Assembly (NCBI RefSeq): GCF_023856365.1
Contig: NW_026042422.1
Span: 1 to 64,000 of the forward strand
Reading direction: 5' to 3'
DNA: 64,000 bases
From: Brienomyrus brachyistius
Taxonomy: Eukaryota; Chordata; Actinopteri; Osteoglossiformes; Mormyridae
Under the pieces are notes generated by a model. That model had not been told where the DNA came from. It made no database searches and saw only the letters and a program-made list of their open reading frames with translations. A program made the position numbers and the translations under genes. Of this stretch, positions 10,686 through 23,259 are shown one piece after another; within the stretch, counting starts at the first letter, position 1; each line of letters starts with the position of its first letter.

Positions 10686-11764
10686 TGTTTTATCAATGAT
10701 TTTTTTTCTTGACTTGACAAAAAAATGACCCAACACCTAAGGGACCCAAAGGGGAAGGCCGTCCTGCATCTGGACAGTGTTTCCCTGCTCACATGACATC
10801 GCATGGGGTGGGGTGGGGTGGGGGGGGGTCAAATTTGACAGGTGCTGTGCTTCTGTCAGATTACATGACGCGGACACATTGGTGGCCATACGACATGATC
10901 ATACCCAGCAAATCCCTGAATAGGCTGAGCAGAGCCGGAGCAGAGAAGATGAGTGAATGATGATCCGTGGACTTGAATCCCGGAGCACAGGCTGAGGAAC
11001 CAGAGTTTAGAACCCCAGTCTGACAGGAGATGTTCCCAGATACATTTCTGAGTAATTCTCTTTAATACCGGTCAATGCATTGAAACTGCTGTTTTGATTA
11101 TGCAGTCGGTGACTGATAGATTTGATAACAACATGATGGTCCCTCTCGTGTCCCTTGTTCCAGTTAAGCAATCTGTTCCGAGCATGACTGTTCTGAGAAG
11201 CTCTAATGGTAAACAGATCTCTGTATTTCTTACAAAGACTCCGAGGAGTGTTCCGGGATGGAGTCCAAAAGTCGCAGCAGTCTGTAATATCTGCCCACGT
11301 GCAGGTGTCCCGGCCACGTGCCCAGGTGGCCGGTCCCTCGGCGTCCGTCCAAACCACGTCTTCAGATCCGCTCGCTCGCTTCAGGCCTTTCCAGGGGAAC
11401 GTTCGTCTTTGCGCTCGACCGGGGGGACGTAATTTAAACTTGAATTACTCTGGGGTAAACAACAAAAAAAAAAAAACACCTCCCATCTCATTAATGTAGG
11501 CTGCCGTGTTATTAAATCCTGACTCGGATCCAATTAAAACTATGACATAAGTGAAAAAAGAAGGTGAAAGTTTTGGGACTTCAGGCCGAAGGTTTACCTC
11601 ATGGAAACAGAGCCCTTTGGCTGCCCCCCTCCCCCCCCAATTTCACAGTTGGATGCATACTGTGATATGTGTGTAGCTGGGTGCTCTGTTCAATGGACAA
11701 ACCCCCCCCCCCCTCCCCGCCCGCCAGGGAAAGGGAGGGAAAATAATTGTAGCAGAAGTGATTC

Positions 11765-11935
11765 TAGGATTTTTTTTAAAGTAAGGGCCATGAGAGGGGC
11801 AAATAGCAAACTTATTTTTAACCAATGATATGTTTTGGATCGGTGAGTGACAGCAGAAGTGGAACTCAAGGGGCCAATCAGCTTTCAGCTGGGGCCAGTG
11901 CCCCAGTAGCCCCACCCCTGGGTCCCAGGCCCTGG
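11765..11935 (+). mobile_element. Dispersed repeat, copy 1 (probable DNA transposon relic)
   Basis: Shares an ordered block with 39645-39835: GGATCGGTGAGTGACA, then GGGCCAATCAGCTTTC and CCAGTGCCCC. Similarity extends upstream through an AT-rich TTTTTAA segment and a GGGC(C/A)-rich patch. Two copies in one window imply an interspersed element. No ends or coding sequence are visible, so the class is not assigned. Confidence 0.6.
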
Positions 11936-12584
11936 TATTTAGGTAGTGCTGATGCTGGCCTTCTTAGGGTATTCTTACACCTGTCAGTCCCTCTTGGACT
12001 CGAACCCGGCTGCTAACCCGGACTGTTAGCCTGTCAGCCCTGACATTTCTCAAAGAGGATATTTTAGGAACAAAGGCCTGAGTCTTGGGTTTTAATAAGC
12101 CTTTTCATTTTATACCTGGCCACCCGTCTGTCATAGATGGCCGACGTTGTGTGTGTGCGCCTTTTATGTTGTACTCTGAAGACAGCCACTGATTTTATTA
12201 GACCAAGTTTTTTTTTGGAGTGGAATTAATGTCAGACTCCCATTGCAGACGATCCAGCTCCCTGCTGTTTCCAATAGGAGACCCCTAACAGCTTCAAAGC
12301 AGGTGCGGTGTGGGAGAGACACAGCCAATGGGAGGAGGGGGAGGCGATGGTGCGGACCTCAAGGGCGCAGGGGGAGTGGCCATGAGCCCCTGTCGCTACA
12401 CCTGCCTCACGGAGCAAACAAAATCACACTCGAGGCTTAGGGGAGGGGGGGCGCGAGCTGACAGTTGGCTGATGAAAAACAAATTTATGCTTTAAAGGAC
12501 AGCGGCTGCATGTTTGTGTATATTAAACAGCCACGTAACACAATTCATTCGCACGGCCGTGCTTCTAAGAGTTCATAACTAACT

Positions 12585-12712
12585 TTGAGGACACAGGCAT
12601 CCCTCCCAGGGTGCCGCCTGCCTTGTGGCCAGTGCATTCTGGGATAGCATCCAGGCTCTCCTCGATGCAGTACTGAATAAGCAGATACGGAAGACGGATG
12701 GATGGATGGATG
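12585..12712 (+). mobile_element. V-SINE 3'-tail fragment
   Basis: CAGGGTGCCGCCTGCCTTGT, TGCATTCTGGGATAGCATCC and a (GGAT)n end match the tail of the intact V-SINE. The head and core are missing, as expected for a 5'-truncated insertion. Confidence 0.65.
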
Positions 12713-13219
12713 TTTTGAGGAAGAGGATCTGGATGGCGATGCCATTATTGTTTTTTTTCTTCAAAGCGCCAAAGCTGTCTTCCTTTTCGATGAAACTTCA
12801 CGCATCACGGACGCCGCATGCCAGCCAGTCCTCATGGCGTCAACGTCCCAAAGTGTCTGGGGAGGGGCGGAGGTGGTTCCCAGATGCCTGAAGGAGCGGT
12901 CCGCCATGTGTACACCCCCCGGTGACCGTGAGTAATCAGCTGCAGGATGTGCTCTTTCTCCACAGTTAGCCGTAGCATCAGTGAGGCCCCGGCTTCCTGC
13001 TTATTCAGCGCTAATGCTAATGCTACACTGCCCTTCACTGTGCTGTCTTGTCTCTATTGAAATTAAATCTCTGTTCTAGTTAAGATGAAGGAGAATCACG
13101 TCAGGTCTGGCGTGGCGAGAACTCGGGAAAAACAGCCCGGGCGTGGTCTGCTGGTGCCACAGAACCGGAGGAATCAGTGAGACGGGCCACCGGCGTCCCT
13201 GAAACGGCAGCTGGGAGGC

Positions 13220-13244
13220 GGGGGGGGGGGGGGGGGGGGGGGGG
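13220..13244. repeat. Poly-G tract of 25 bases
   Basis: A pure G run followed by GGAAGGGGG. On the minus strand it produces an artefactual poly-proline open frame. Confidence 0.95.
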
Positions 13245-13504
13245 AGGAAGGGGGCAGAATTATAAATAGGGGAAATGAAGTAGGAAGATTCCGGCGGGGT
13301 GGGGGAGAATAAGGCGGGAGTGTTCTGCTGTGTTGGGGGGGGTCACCAAGACCACCATTTGCCATTTGCTCAGTATGAGTACAGGCGCACTGACACACCT
13401 AGTCACGCACATCCCGCCTTGTCCTGCTTTTTTAAGAAACACGCAGGAGGGTGAAACTGAACAGGACAGTCATTTACAAAGACAATGATTATCATATTAT
13501 AAAA

Positions 13505-13572
13505 AGCGCGGCATTCGAACCAGTGTCCTTCCGGTCACCGGCACTGAGGTCTAACCCACATACTGCCACCCA
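13505..13572 (-). mobile_element. tRNA-derived SINE head, minus orientation
   Basis: Read on the minus strand: GGGTGGCAGTATGTGGGTTA, then GGTGACCGGAAGGACACTGG, then TTCGAATGCCGC. This is an A-box/B-box layout typical of tRNA-SINEs and too degenerate for a functional tRNA. Confidence 0.5.
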
Positions 13573-13844
13573 ATGATTGACTAGGGCAGGGGTCTGTCCC
13601 TCTGTCCTCATGTCATCCTACATGAGTCACATGGAGATTCACTGATTTTTCTGAAACCCTTGGGTCTCTACTGCCCAAACTGGTGAGGGCCTCATTCTCA
13701 CAGCCAGGGCTTAGACTGGTTTAACTGGAATCCACCTTAATGGTCCCAGCACATTTCCAGGGCCACAGTTCTCCACGCCGCATATGAACTGGCCTTAGCA
13801 GACACCACGTCCCCCACTCAGCTGCCATTGCAGATTGAAGTGAA

Positions 13845-13975
13845 TTTCCGAGGCGGATATTACACAAGTAGCAAATGCAAATTAACTATAATTGCGTTAA
13901 TTGCTTGTTTTACAGTTTGGGGAAACTGCGTAAATGCAGCTAATTATCCAGTAATCTAGCCTCCGAAAGGCTCTG
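13845..13975. promoter_or_regulatory. Candidate conserved non-coding element
   Basis: A repeat-free AT-rich stretch with a perfect octamer ATGCAAAT (13874-13881) directly followed by TAACTATAATTG and GTTAATTGC homeodomain-type sites, then a CAGCTAATTATCC box. It contrasts with the G-rich surroundings. Conservation cannot be tested here. Confidence 0.3.
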
Positions 13976-14594
13976 TCGGAGAGGATGTACCGTGTTTAAG
14001 TGAGAGAAAAGACATCCCCCCCCCCAAAAAAAAAGGTGTTACGTTAAAGGGTCTCATCGAGGTTCAAAGGGGTTTTTACTTTCGACCATTATGCAGTTGA
14101 TTAAATGCAATAAATAATGCATGTCTTCCATCTGGAAGAGAGAAGTTATGTGCGTAGCCATTGCGGCGAGGGGTCCCTATCCAGGGCGACCGGCCTGAAA
14201 TTAATGGTAGAAAAATAACACAGCACCCCCTACCTCACCAGCTGTTATTTATTGCATCATTAAATAAAATATGTCATATTATGAGCGGTACATAGTTTTT
14301 ATTAGAAGGAGAGACCGTTTCTGCTCCAAGGTCAGTCTGCCAGCAATCATTAAGCATCCCCTGCTCCTGGTTTTACAGTCAGCCCTTTTACAGGACGGTA
14401 TATCACAGTCCGTGCTGGGGGTGGCCCTCCGCGGGTTCATCCCAGCGGTTTCACGCTACTTGAGAGGAGGTATCCCACAATGCCCTGCTTTGCATCATGT
14501 GAAAACTGTCAGCCTGCATGTGCCAGGAACAGGCTGGTGTTTGGTTTGACCATCTGCAAGAGGCTGACCATCACCCGGCCAGTGCTCTTCTAGT

Positions 14595-14657
14595 GACTTG
14601 AGAATCAAATCGCTTTTATTATCCTGGAGGAATTTGTACTTACAGACTGCACAGCAC
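14595..14657 (-). mobile_element. Possible LINE 3'-end relic
   Basis: On the minus strand: AAATTCCTCCAGGATAATAA followed by AGCGATTTGATTCTC. This resembles the 3' termini of fish LINEs, which end in AATAAA...TGATTCT motifs. Very short; weak. Confidence 0.3.
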
Positions 14658-14696
14658 ATAAATACACGAAGGACAGTGCTGCATACAACCATTTCC

Positions 14697-14862
14697 ATCT
14701 ATCCACTTTCATCTCCTATGCAAGGGCATGGAGGTGCACAGCATATCCCAGAAGCCACAGCTACGAGGCACTGCATAGCATTGCATAGGGAGAGCAAACA
14801 CTTGAACTCTGGTCCAGGAGATGTGCTAACTACTGCACCCCCATGCTGTCCTGCAGCTTTTG
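14697..14862 (-). mobile_element. Internally deleted V-SINE, minus orientation
   Basis: The minus strand begins GGGGTGCAGTAGTTAGCAC and has the B-box-like CAGAGTTCAAGTGTTTGC. It then jumps to a tail-like GGCTTCTGGGATATGCTGTG and ends near AGTGGATAGATGG. The conserved central domain is missing, so this is a deleted derivative. Confidence 0.55.
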
Positions 14863-15971
14863 TATAAAATAAATAAGTAAAAAACTGAAGATTGTAATAT
14901 GTAAGTGGCTGAGCATGAGCATAAGTACAGTACCGTGGTAAACATGTACAGATGTGGCAGTAGTCATTGCAAAAAAACACGATTAATACATCGTTATATA
15001 TCCATAGAAACAAGCAGTATTGCACATGCCTGGGTTGATTTACTGGTTGTGTAATCAGATGGCCGTAGGAATGAATGGCTTCCTTGACACGTACGAGAAA
15101 ACAGTCCCTGACATCTACACATCAGACAGACGGCAGTCTGTCATCTTCGGAACGTTGCTCTGTGCAAAAGCTTTCCTGGAAAACGACGCCAGGCACAGGA
15201 ATCATCGGCCATCGATTCTTTAAGGAACAGCAGCAGTAGTATCTGGGGAGAAAAAAAAATTAGAATCTTTTTGAAACAAAGAAGTAAGGACAGTTCTCCG
15301 CGCGCCGTGACGGGAATGGATTGTCTGGAAACACTGTGATCCTCCTGCAATCCGATCACGCACTCCAGCGGCAGAGAGCAATGTGGTGAAATAACCGCCT
15401 GCACGGTCCGTAACCGGGACGCCGGCGTCTCCATGACGAAACACCTACCGCAGCAACCCTCCCATCTGTGCCATAAAACCACCATCTACTCCTCAATGTT
15501 CCCTGCAACCTTTCACTCAGGCAACCTGCACGAACAGCGTAAGGCTGGCCAGGACGGTTACCGTCTTTCCTTGGCGTTTAGGGGGCCGGGGGGCTGGGAT
15601 TTCCGTCGCCCTCACAGGTCTGCATCGCTTGCATCATGCTCTGGGCACGTGCCACGTGGTCCATGATGGTGTGGACTCCCAATAAATCATTTTTAAAAAG
15701 ACGACAGAGGACACCCCGCCTCCCAAAAAGTATTGAAAGGGATCTTTTCAGGTTGGAATTTACAGCAGGAAAGACGCTTCCTGACTTGTGCAAATGTTTT
15801 ATTTATTTATTTTCCCCCCCTAATGGATCGTTTGATGTAATTATCTCACTCTGTCAAAGAGTCATAAAGCCTGAACAGAATTGTAACCACAGTCAGGAGG
15901 AAATCAAACACGTGTCCCAGCAAGTGAGACGATTGCTGGGCCCCGTCGTGCAGGTCCTAGGTTAATGGTGC

Positions 15972-15991
15972 GGGGGGGGGGGGGGGGGGGG
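15972..15991. repeat. Poly-G tract of 20 bases
   Basis: Pure G run; a further G10 run lies at about 16251-16260 just downstream. Confidence 0.95.
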
Positions 15992-17485
15992 CTCAGGACG
16001 GGTTTAAACGAGGACCGCAGGTTAATGTGTTCTTCCTCGGCTCCTCCCATGTTACTTGAGCGTAACTCACAAGGCGGTTTTGCTGGAATTGTGTTGACAG
16101 GGTGGGGCGCTGGGCAGTAGTACAAGAAGGCTGTCAACGGGGGGGTGGGTAGTGGTTTAAGGGGGTTTGCAGCACTGGGGAGCACTTTTAGGAAATCTCT
16201 ATACAACTGTAAGTAACAGCAACAGCTGGAACAGCTGATCGTTATTTTCTGGGGGGGGGGAGGGGGCACTGGTGGCGTCATGGGGCAGCCCACGAAAGCC
16301 AGAAGGCCGACATACATATAGATGCCCCCCACCCCCTAAAAGCTGCCAATGGATTATCCCAAGGTGATTCAGCAAAGGGAAAAGCCTATGTTTTAGATCT
16401 GTGGGGAGATGTAGCTTCTAGCCAGTGAGTGTTCATAGTCTGACTGGTTTGTTCAACTGCATGAAAATAAAGGGCCCCATTAAATTATTTTTGAGTTCTT
16501 CTTGACCAGGCCATAGGGTGACCAGATAATCCGTGTCAGGGAGGACAAGTCAAGCATTCGGGGGCCTGGGGTCCCGAGCAGACCTCATATGTGGCTTCGG
16601 ACGTCATCAGGATTCAGACAGGAGCCTAAATGCAGCCACATCTTTTCCAGCTGCGGGGCTGAACTGAGCCACACTCCCAGAATGCCCTGAGCACCTTTGT
16701 GAAGATGCAGTTTACGCTAATTGGCTTTATCTTGAAGTCTCGGCTCATATATATATATATATATATGGGTGCTGGCAGAATAAGTCCCCAGCCCATTCAT
16801 ATATATTCATGCAGGGGTACCGGCTCACTGCTGTGGATTAGTGTGCCTGGAAATGGAGAGATGCAAAAAAATAACAAAAACAGCAAACGAAAGCGAACGA
16901 TGATGTAAATTTCTCTCGCTGGTTTGTCAGGAGAGAGGCCTCCTCAGCCGCAAATGAGTTTCTGTTCAGGCAAACTCAGCAGTCTCCCCATGCGGTGCTC
17001 AGGGACCCACGGACAGTCCATGTTTCTGCTCCCGCCCAGCCAATCATGTGCGCTCACTTGGCAGGGAGCTCGGAGGGAGCAAAAACGTGGACCGGCTGCG
17101 GGACCCTGGGAACCGGATTGGGACATGCTGTCATAAAGGATTGCGGGTATCATTAATATCAATATCGGGAATGTTCACGCCGATGTGAGCCGCACAGTAA
17201 CATGTGTGAAAAACATGCAAAACATGCATTTATTTATACATATTTATTGATGCCCAGGATACCAAAATATTTTATTCTTATTGATTATTATTTAAAAAAA
17301 TGTAGTGCTTCAGATGCAGGAACTTTCAGCCTTAACTGAGGTGAGGGTCTAAACAGATCCATAGGAGGGGGGGCACTGGGGAGGGCTTTGACACCCGCCA
17401 GCAAGGGAGAAGGCAGGAAGGACAGCAGCATCACTTGGCTGCTGTGCCAGAGGCTGTCCATTAGTCGGGGTCCTGGAGGTCAGCA

Positions 17486-17503
17486 GCACGCCCCCTGGTG
17501 TCC
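17486..17503 (-). promoter_or_regulatory. CTCF-like motif
   Basis: The minus strand reads ACACCAGGGGGCGTG, one base off the CCASYAGRKGGCRS core at its first position. Motif match only. Confidence 0.3.
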
Positions 17504-17517
17504 CGTCCACCTCCCAA

Positions 17518-17537
17518 CCCCCCCCCCCCCCCCCCCC
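17518..17537. repeat. Poly-C tract of 20 bases
   Basis: Pure C run 15 bases from the CTCF-like motif. Confidence 0.95.
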
Positions 17538-18249
17538 AGTTGGTCCAGCCCGTGGTGCTCATTCTTCACCAGCGTTCAGCCAAAGATGTCGCCAGGCCAT
17601 CCCTGAAATTTTAATTTAATACGTGGCCTTTGGAAAATGCCATGCGTGACACACATATTGATCACCAGCACTGAGCCGTAGGCAGAGCTCACTACATCAC
17701 CTTTCCGTAGGATGCTGAAATCTCTGGGGGGGGGGGCCAGGAAATAGCTTCTGGTCAGAGTCCTGCTCGTTTCACTAACACACCACCCTGCTCAGTGGCT
17801 GCCTCATCTCACGTCAACACGCTGCAGTGCACTAAAAACCGGCCGGTTTAGTCAGTGCTAGGTGACTCTGTGCGTACTTGGCTGTTTACCAATATGAATT
17901 TGAACAGCTTAAAACCTTCGTGATCTACATAATAGTCTGTTGGAGATACGATGGTCTACTTAAGATTTGAGGCTGTTGGTTAACATTTCTCTCCCCTCCT
18001 GTGGCTTCTCTAGTGCATTGAAGATGGCCGACCAGTGTGGATACGTGCTGGAGAAGAGTACAGGTCTTTCTTCATCTTTCATTCTCTCTTTCATCTCTCT
18101 TTCGCTCTTTCTTGGTTTGCAGTGAGAGGGATTCTGTGAAAATCAGTACCTCTCTCTACCATCTCACACGTGTGGAAATACTACACTCCTGGAATCATAA
18201 TATCAGACTGCCAGAATGCTCAACACATCAGCGCCTCCTACAGGCATAG

Positions 18250-18345
18250 AGTCCAGCCGGTTAAGGAGGCAGACTAAATGGTTGCAGGTTCAAGGCCCAG
18301 GAGGACGCGACCTGAATCACTTCAGTGAAAATGTCCTACACCAAA
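18250..18345 (+). mobile_element. tRNA-derived SINE fragment
   Basis: CCGGTTAAGGAGGCAGACTA followed by TTGCAGGTTCAAGGCCCA gives an A-box-like and B-box-like pair at SINE spacing. The body downstream is degenerate. Confidence 0.4.
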
Positions 18346-19904
18346 ATCTCTTTGAACCGAAACATCAGTCAAATATGATTTGACATTAGTACAGTAAAGA
18401 GTATGTTTCATATGTTAATCTCAAAGCACCACAAAACATGATGGTTAACCAGCCTTGTCATGAGCTCATTTGTTACCCATAAACTGCACAAAACAGGTCT
18501 CCTTAATGTAGGGCAGGAAGAAAGTCACAGCGGCTCTGTGCCTTTAAGTGATGACTGTTTGCGCAGCTGGTGGACCTCAGCGATAATGCCTCACCGGTGC
18601 GCCTTTCGAATTTCACACTGCAGAATATCATCAGCATCGCCATCAGCAAACAGCCCAGAACACCTCCATTACTCTTCGTACTCCGTACGATCCGTTAAAC
18701 GTTCCGGGCTTGCGTATCACCAAAGAACAGCATCCCCAAACGCCTACCGCCGCAGGTAAATAAGTACGTGGGATTTTCCAGCTTCCTGGTGTCTCTGAGT
18801 CACCGCGACAGAATTGGGAGAGTGGGAGCGACGCCAAGCTCTCAGACGGTCCCAGTTGGTCAGGGTGGATGGGGGCAGTGCAACTGTCTGGGCATCAGGT
18901 TCGCGGGCAGAGAGACCTGCGGCCAACAGAGACAATCGAAGCATCGGATGACAAAACCAAGGCCCCTCGTCCGTGACGTGGGGAACTCCAGCTTTGTGGA
19001 CGGGGAGACGTCTGAAGCTAAAGTCTGACCCAACAACGAGCCTTTAAGAAGAACTGGCATCAAAAATGAAGGGGCAGTACCATCGAAGGCGGGGGAGGCC
19101 TGGGAATGGGGGAGCAGAACCACAGGATGTGAGGGTTCAGGGATCCTTTTCAGGGAGGCTCACAAAAAACAACAAAAAATGCCATTTGGGCGGTCAAGGC
19201 AACTAACGAGCAACCACAGCACTTAATAAGGAGAGGTTCCTGCCTCGCTCTCTCTCTCTCACAATCTGTCTCTGGCCCTGACCCAATAAACCCATATAAA
19301 CAATTGCCAGACCCCATCCAGCAGAACTAGACTCCGCCTCCAGTGACGGATGGTAGCCCCGCCCCTTCACCCCTGGCCCACCCACACACACATAAGTAAC
19401 GTCTTTCTTCACCGATGTACATCGCCCTCTTTTGACTGTTGGCTATTTTCAGGCGGGCGGCAGCAACCCCCGGTAACAAAAAAAAGACATTCTGCAGCGC
19501 ACGCCTGGCAGTTCGCCCTACGACGGTCACTCCGCTCGACAAACAGATTTATGAGTTTTGTTTGAAGAGGGTCACCGGGGCTCAAGCTGACGCTCCATGA
19601 CACAACTAAAGGAGAGGTGACCCAGCGCAAGAAAAGAATCACAAAGGAGGCATTGTCTGGTAGCACTTAGCGCTGGCCTTGTCGTGCAAGCAGAGAAGGA
19701 TAAACAGAGGCCTACTGTAGGCCCGAATTTCTGTCCTTCGCTCTACGTGAGATGATACTTGTGTAAATGAAAAATGAAGTACCTCGGAATGCTTGCTTTT
19801 GATTATCGCGTTTGCTTTATTCGAGAGACATACACATATATAGACTTGAGAATGAAGCCTGCAGTCTGAGCGTATGCTCAGCCATTCATTCAGGTGTGTG
19901 TGTG

Positions 19905-20005
19905 TGTGGGGGGGGGGGGGTTAAGGGCCTTGCTCAAGGGTCTAAAAGGAGTTAAACTGGCAACCTTCCGATCACAGACACAGAGGCCTAACCCACTGAA
20001 TGGCA
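19905..20005 (-). mobile_element. tRNA-derived SINE fragment, minus orientation
   Basis: On the minus strand: GCCATTCAGTGGGTTAGGCC, GATCGGAAGGTTGCCAGTTT, then CCCTTGAGCAAGGCCCTTAA. This is the characteristic order of a widespread fish tRNA-SINE. It abuts a (GT)n-G13 tract. Confidence 0.55.
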
Positions 20006-22834
20006 GATGAGAGAGCCTGGCGCGAGTTAAACGGCAGGGACGTCTTGGGTTTCGAGAGGAGCCGCAGGGAAAGCACACGGGGGGCTTTGGCAAGTCAAGC
20101 AGGTCCCTCTCTGCGCCGCTGAGCCACATTAACAGGAATGCTGGGTGACGGGACCTCAGCTTACCTCGGAGTCGCTGATTAGTGAGTCGGCCGCATGCCG
20201 CCCGATCCGGATGATGAAGTCGCCGTCTTCACGAAGTTGGAACCCGGCTGCTTGTTTCCAAAAGAGGATAGAAAACGTTCGAGTAACAACTGTTGTTGTT
20301 TCTTTGTTGCTTCTGCAGAAACAGCCGTGCAGGGTATTCTGGTGTCTGCTTAATGCGTAATGAATGAGGAGATTATAACATTTTTTTTTTTCACAAATAG
20401 GGGGTTTTGTGAGCTCATATGTGTAGATAAGCAATATGGAATAGCTGCGTGTGTGTATTCTAGAATGGCCGTGCAGTCAAGCATGAAGAACATCATTGGC
20501 TGAAATTAATCCCTGCTTTAACCAATCAGGGCTCAGAAATGTTTATATTTCAATTCGACAAATCACTTCCCTGAAGGCGAGGAATACTGAAAGTGCAGGC
20601 ACAGGAATCGCTTCATGAGGTCTGGCGGGCTTACGTATGCCCCTTTAGCTGCTGAGCTGGGTGGAAGGCAGTGGTAGGAGCGTGCGGATGCACGGAAGAC
20701 TGACGAAGATGTGAAGTCTAAGCACAGCGGGAAGAACAGAGCCACAGTGGGGAAGAGAGAGATCAAAGACGCCCCCTATTTGCATTCATTTCTAATGAGT
20801 CTCTCTGTTTAATCATGTTTTTTTGCAAAAGAATCTCGTCTGATTTACTTTGCCCATTCCCCTGACAATGAAAAAGGGAAACAGATTTACCTGATGCTGA
20901 AAAAAGAGGCGCGTTGTGCAGGCCCACTCCATCATAAAGATTTGCATAGTGAAATTTAAAATACGGTGATACCATGCTTAATACTCACATGGGAACCAAC
21001 TTAGTACTCCTACTAAGTACTAATATCAAATTGTTGTCTATGTTTCTAATATATTTACTCACAGAACCACATGATCCTGAAATGGATAATCTGGAGATGG
21101 ATGAATGGATCGACGGATTTAGAAATGACAGACGTCTTGCATTGTTTTTTGTATATGCTGCTCATGCAAATAAATTGTTACATTTTAACAGGTAAGGTGA
21201 GATGTGTCTTTGTTTGAGATAAAATGACAGCCATCATCACACATGAGCTGCTGATTGACGGGCCGCTATGAGGCCCATTAACACGGCTGGGTTCTGCTGT
21301 TCTGGCCAGTTCTGGAGTATGGGAACATCTGCCGGTGGGAGACGCACCGCCCGAGGAGGATTTAATTAAGCACTTAGCGAACACATTGAACCTCTTCCCT
21401 CGTTATCAAAGAGCTCGCAGACTCAGCTTAAAATCCCGAGACATTCAGGTGCGCCGACTGCTAGAACGTTCCGCTCGGAAACGGGGGGAGAAGAGCCGTC
21501 TTCAGCAAGTCGACCCTAAACCCCGACGCAGCTCCGCCAGGGACGATGAGGCCACCCGATTTACGCAGCCGCCCTTCTGCTGATGCTGGCTGCAGCGCCG
21601 CTTTGATCGCGGTTTTTACGAGTATTTTTTTTTCCCAGCGTTGTTCCGAGGATGAGGTCGCGAGGTCGCTGTGAAACGGGCAATCGTTCACTTCACTTGC
21701 CCGTAAAATCAGCTTCTGTCTATCGCAGCCCTGATACTAAATCCTACATGTGTGGCACTTTCCAAAACCCTATTCCTATTCTGTTTCCTTGTGTGTTTCC
21801 CCTGCACTGAAACCAAAACAGCAGTTTTTTTTTCGTCCATCTCTACTTCCGCACCCTAATATATCCCTGTCTTTTCCCCATCCCTGCCTCATGTGGTCCT
21901 GTTTGTGTTCTGGAGCCAAGTCGTACAGGCGATGCACAGCGAGGAGGTTCCTACCTGCATTTTGAGACTTCTCTGACAGTTCTCCAGGACTTGTCGTATT
22001 GGGAACGTCGGGAAAGGTCCTCATCAAGGAAAATGGAAGTGGGTCTTTCAGGCACGGGGGGTTAAGCAATGCTGTGTACGTTAGTTACTGGTGCAAATAA
22101 TTGTGATGGGGGGAGGGGGGGGGGTTGTTCCCTGAGTATAGTAGCATTGAATTTCTGGCAGCAGCTGATATCTCTGCCCAGGAATAAACACAGATGAGAG
22201 GGCTCAGCAGCAGAAGGGGTTATTGCCACAGCTGGGCCAGCCTTCTTCATGAATGTCCGCACCTGCCACCTTCAGGGGCCAGCCAATCGGTGACGGAGCT
22301 TACTTAATACGAGTCGTAAACTAACAGGTTAAACCACAGCTTTATCTTATGTAAACCGGAAGCCTTTCTGATGCCTCTGGGTGTGTCGGTGAGGGTACTT
22401 GTAATCAGGGAGTGTCAGGTCTCTGCAGTTTCCATGGCAGTCCAGAGCTGACGGCATACATGTGTCATGTGACACACTCAAACTGAACATCCACACGACA
22501 TCCGCCATTGAGTGAAACCTCAGCTGTGACACACGCGGTCGGAAACACTCGGAGGTCTGCGACTCGTATGTTTATGGACCGTGAGCATGCAGATTTCAAT
22601 ATAAGATGCAAATCGATGGATCGACAACGGTTTGAAATGCGCCTGGTGGTTTCAGCATCACCGGCTGAGAGTCATCCGGGGGATTTTTGAAACCATTCCA
22701 TATGTGTGAGCTTGCAAGCGAACAGGCTTTACTTGCCATTTGCGCAAGTACTTTGGATTGCTTCTCTTTGCCAGCCCCATCTTGCTCTCCATAGCCTGGA
22801 GGTCACAGCACAGGGTCGGCTAACATGGAGCTCC

Positions 22835-22957
22835 CCCGGAGCTAGTGGTTAAGGGCCCACACACTATAAGACTCTTCGGCCAAGGCCGCGAGGCTCAAAC
22901 TGCTGATCTTCTGATTAAAGGCGCAGGGACTTAACCCAGTGAGCCACTCACCGCCTG
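22835..22957 (-). mobile_element. tRNA-derived SINE, minus orientation
   Basis: The minus strand reads GTGGCTCACTGGGTTAAGTC (A box), later AGATCAGCAGTTTGAGCC (B box), then GGGCCCTTAACCACTAG. It lies head to head against the plus-strand V-SINE that begins at 22957. Confidence 0.5.
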
Positions 22958-23259
22958 TGTATGTGTTCTCTCATGTTCTGTGGATTTCTTCCTGGTAGTT
23001 TGGTTTGCTCTCCTAATCCTCTTGGCATTTCTGAATGTCCCCCAGAGTGTGAGTGTGTGCCCTGCGATGGACTGGCATCCTGCCCAGGGTGTGAGGGTGC
23101 CCTCTGCATTGTGCCCTGTGATGGACTGGCATCCTGTCTAGGGTGTCACCTGTCTTGTACCCGATACTAAACAAGTGATCCTGTACTGCATAAAAAGCTA
23201 GAGAATGGATGGATGGATGGATGGATGGATGGATGGATGGATGGATGGATGGATGGATG
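22957..23259 (+). mobile_element. V-SINE with internal 54-bp duplication and long (ATGG)n tail
   Basis: A degenerate V-SINE core (GTTCTCTCATGTTCTGTGGA, TTTGGTTTGCTCTCC) is followed by two copies of a GTGCCCTG.GATGGACTGG segment at 23057-23092 and 23111-23146, exactly 54 bases apart. It ends with a pure (ATGG)n tail at 23205-23259, about 14 copies. Tail expansion after insertion is typical. A plus-strand methionine-rich open frame over the tail is an artefact. Confidence 0.6.

Larger units (their letters stand above)
10686..22834. other. Gene-free region, 10.7-22.8 kb
   Basis: No coding exon is recognised. Contents: dispersed repeat at 11765-11935, V-SINE tail at 12585-12712, SINE fragments at 13505, 14697, 18250 and 19905, homopolymers (G25 at 13220-13244, G20 at 15972-15991, C20 at 17518-17537, G13 at 19908-19920), a (TA)n stretch near 16747, a CTCF-like motif at 17486, and a candidate regulatory element at 13845-13975. 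The remaining sequence shows nothing assignable. Confidence 0.6.

Noticed and set aside
10356..10736. A 126-codon minus-strand open frame repeated in similar form at 43356-43784
   Set aside because: Both are translations of V-SINE copies, not genes.
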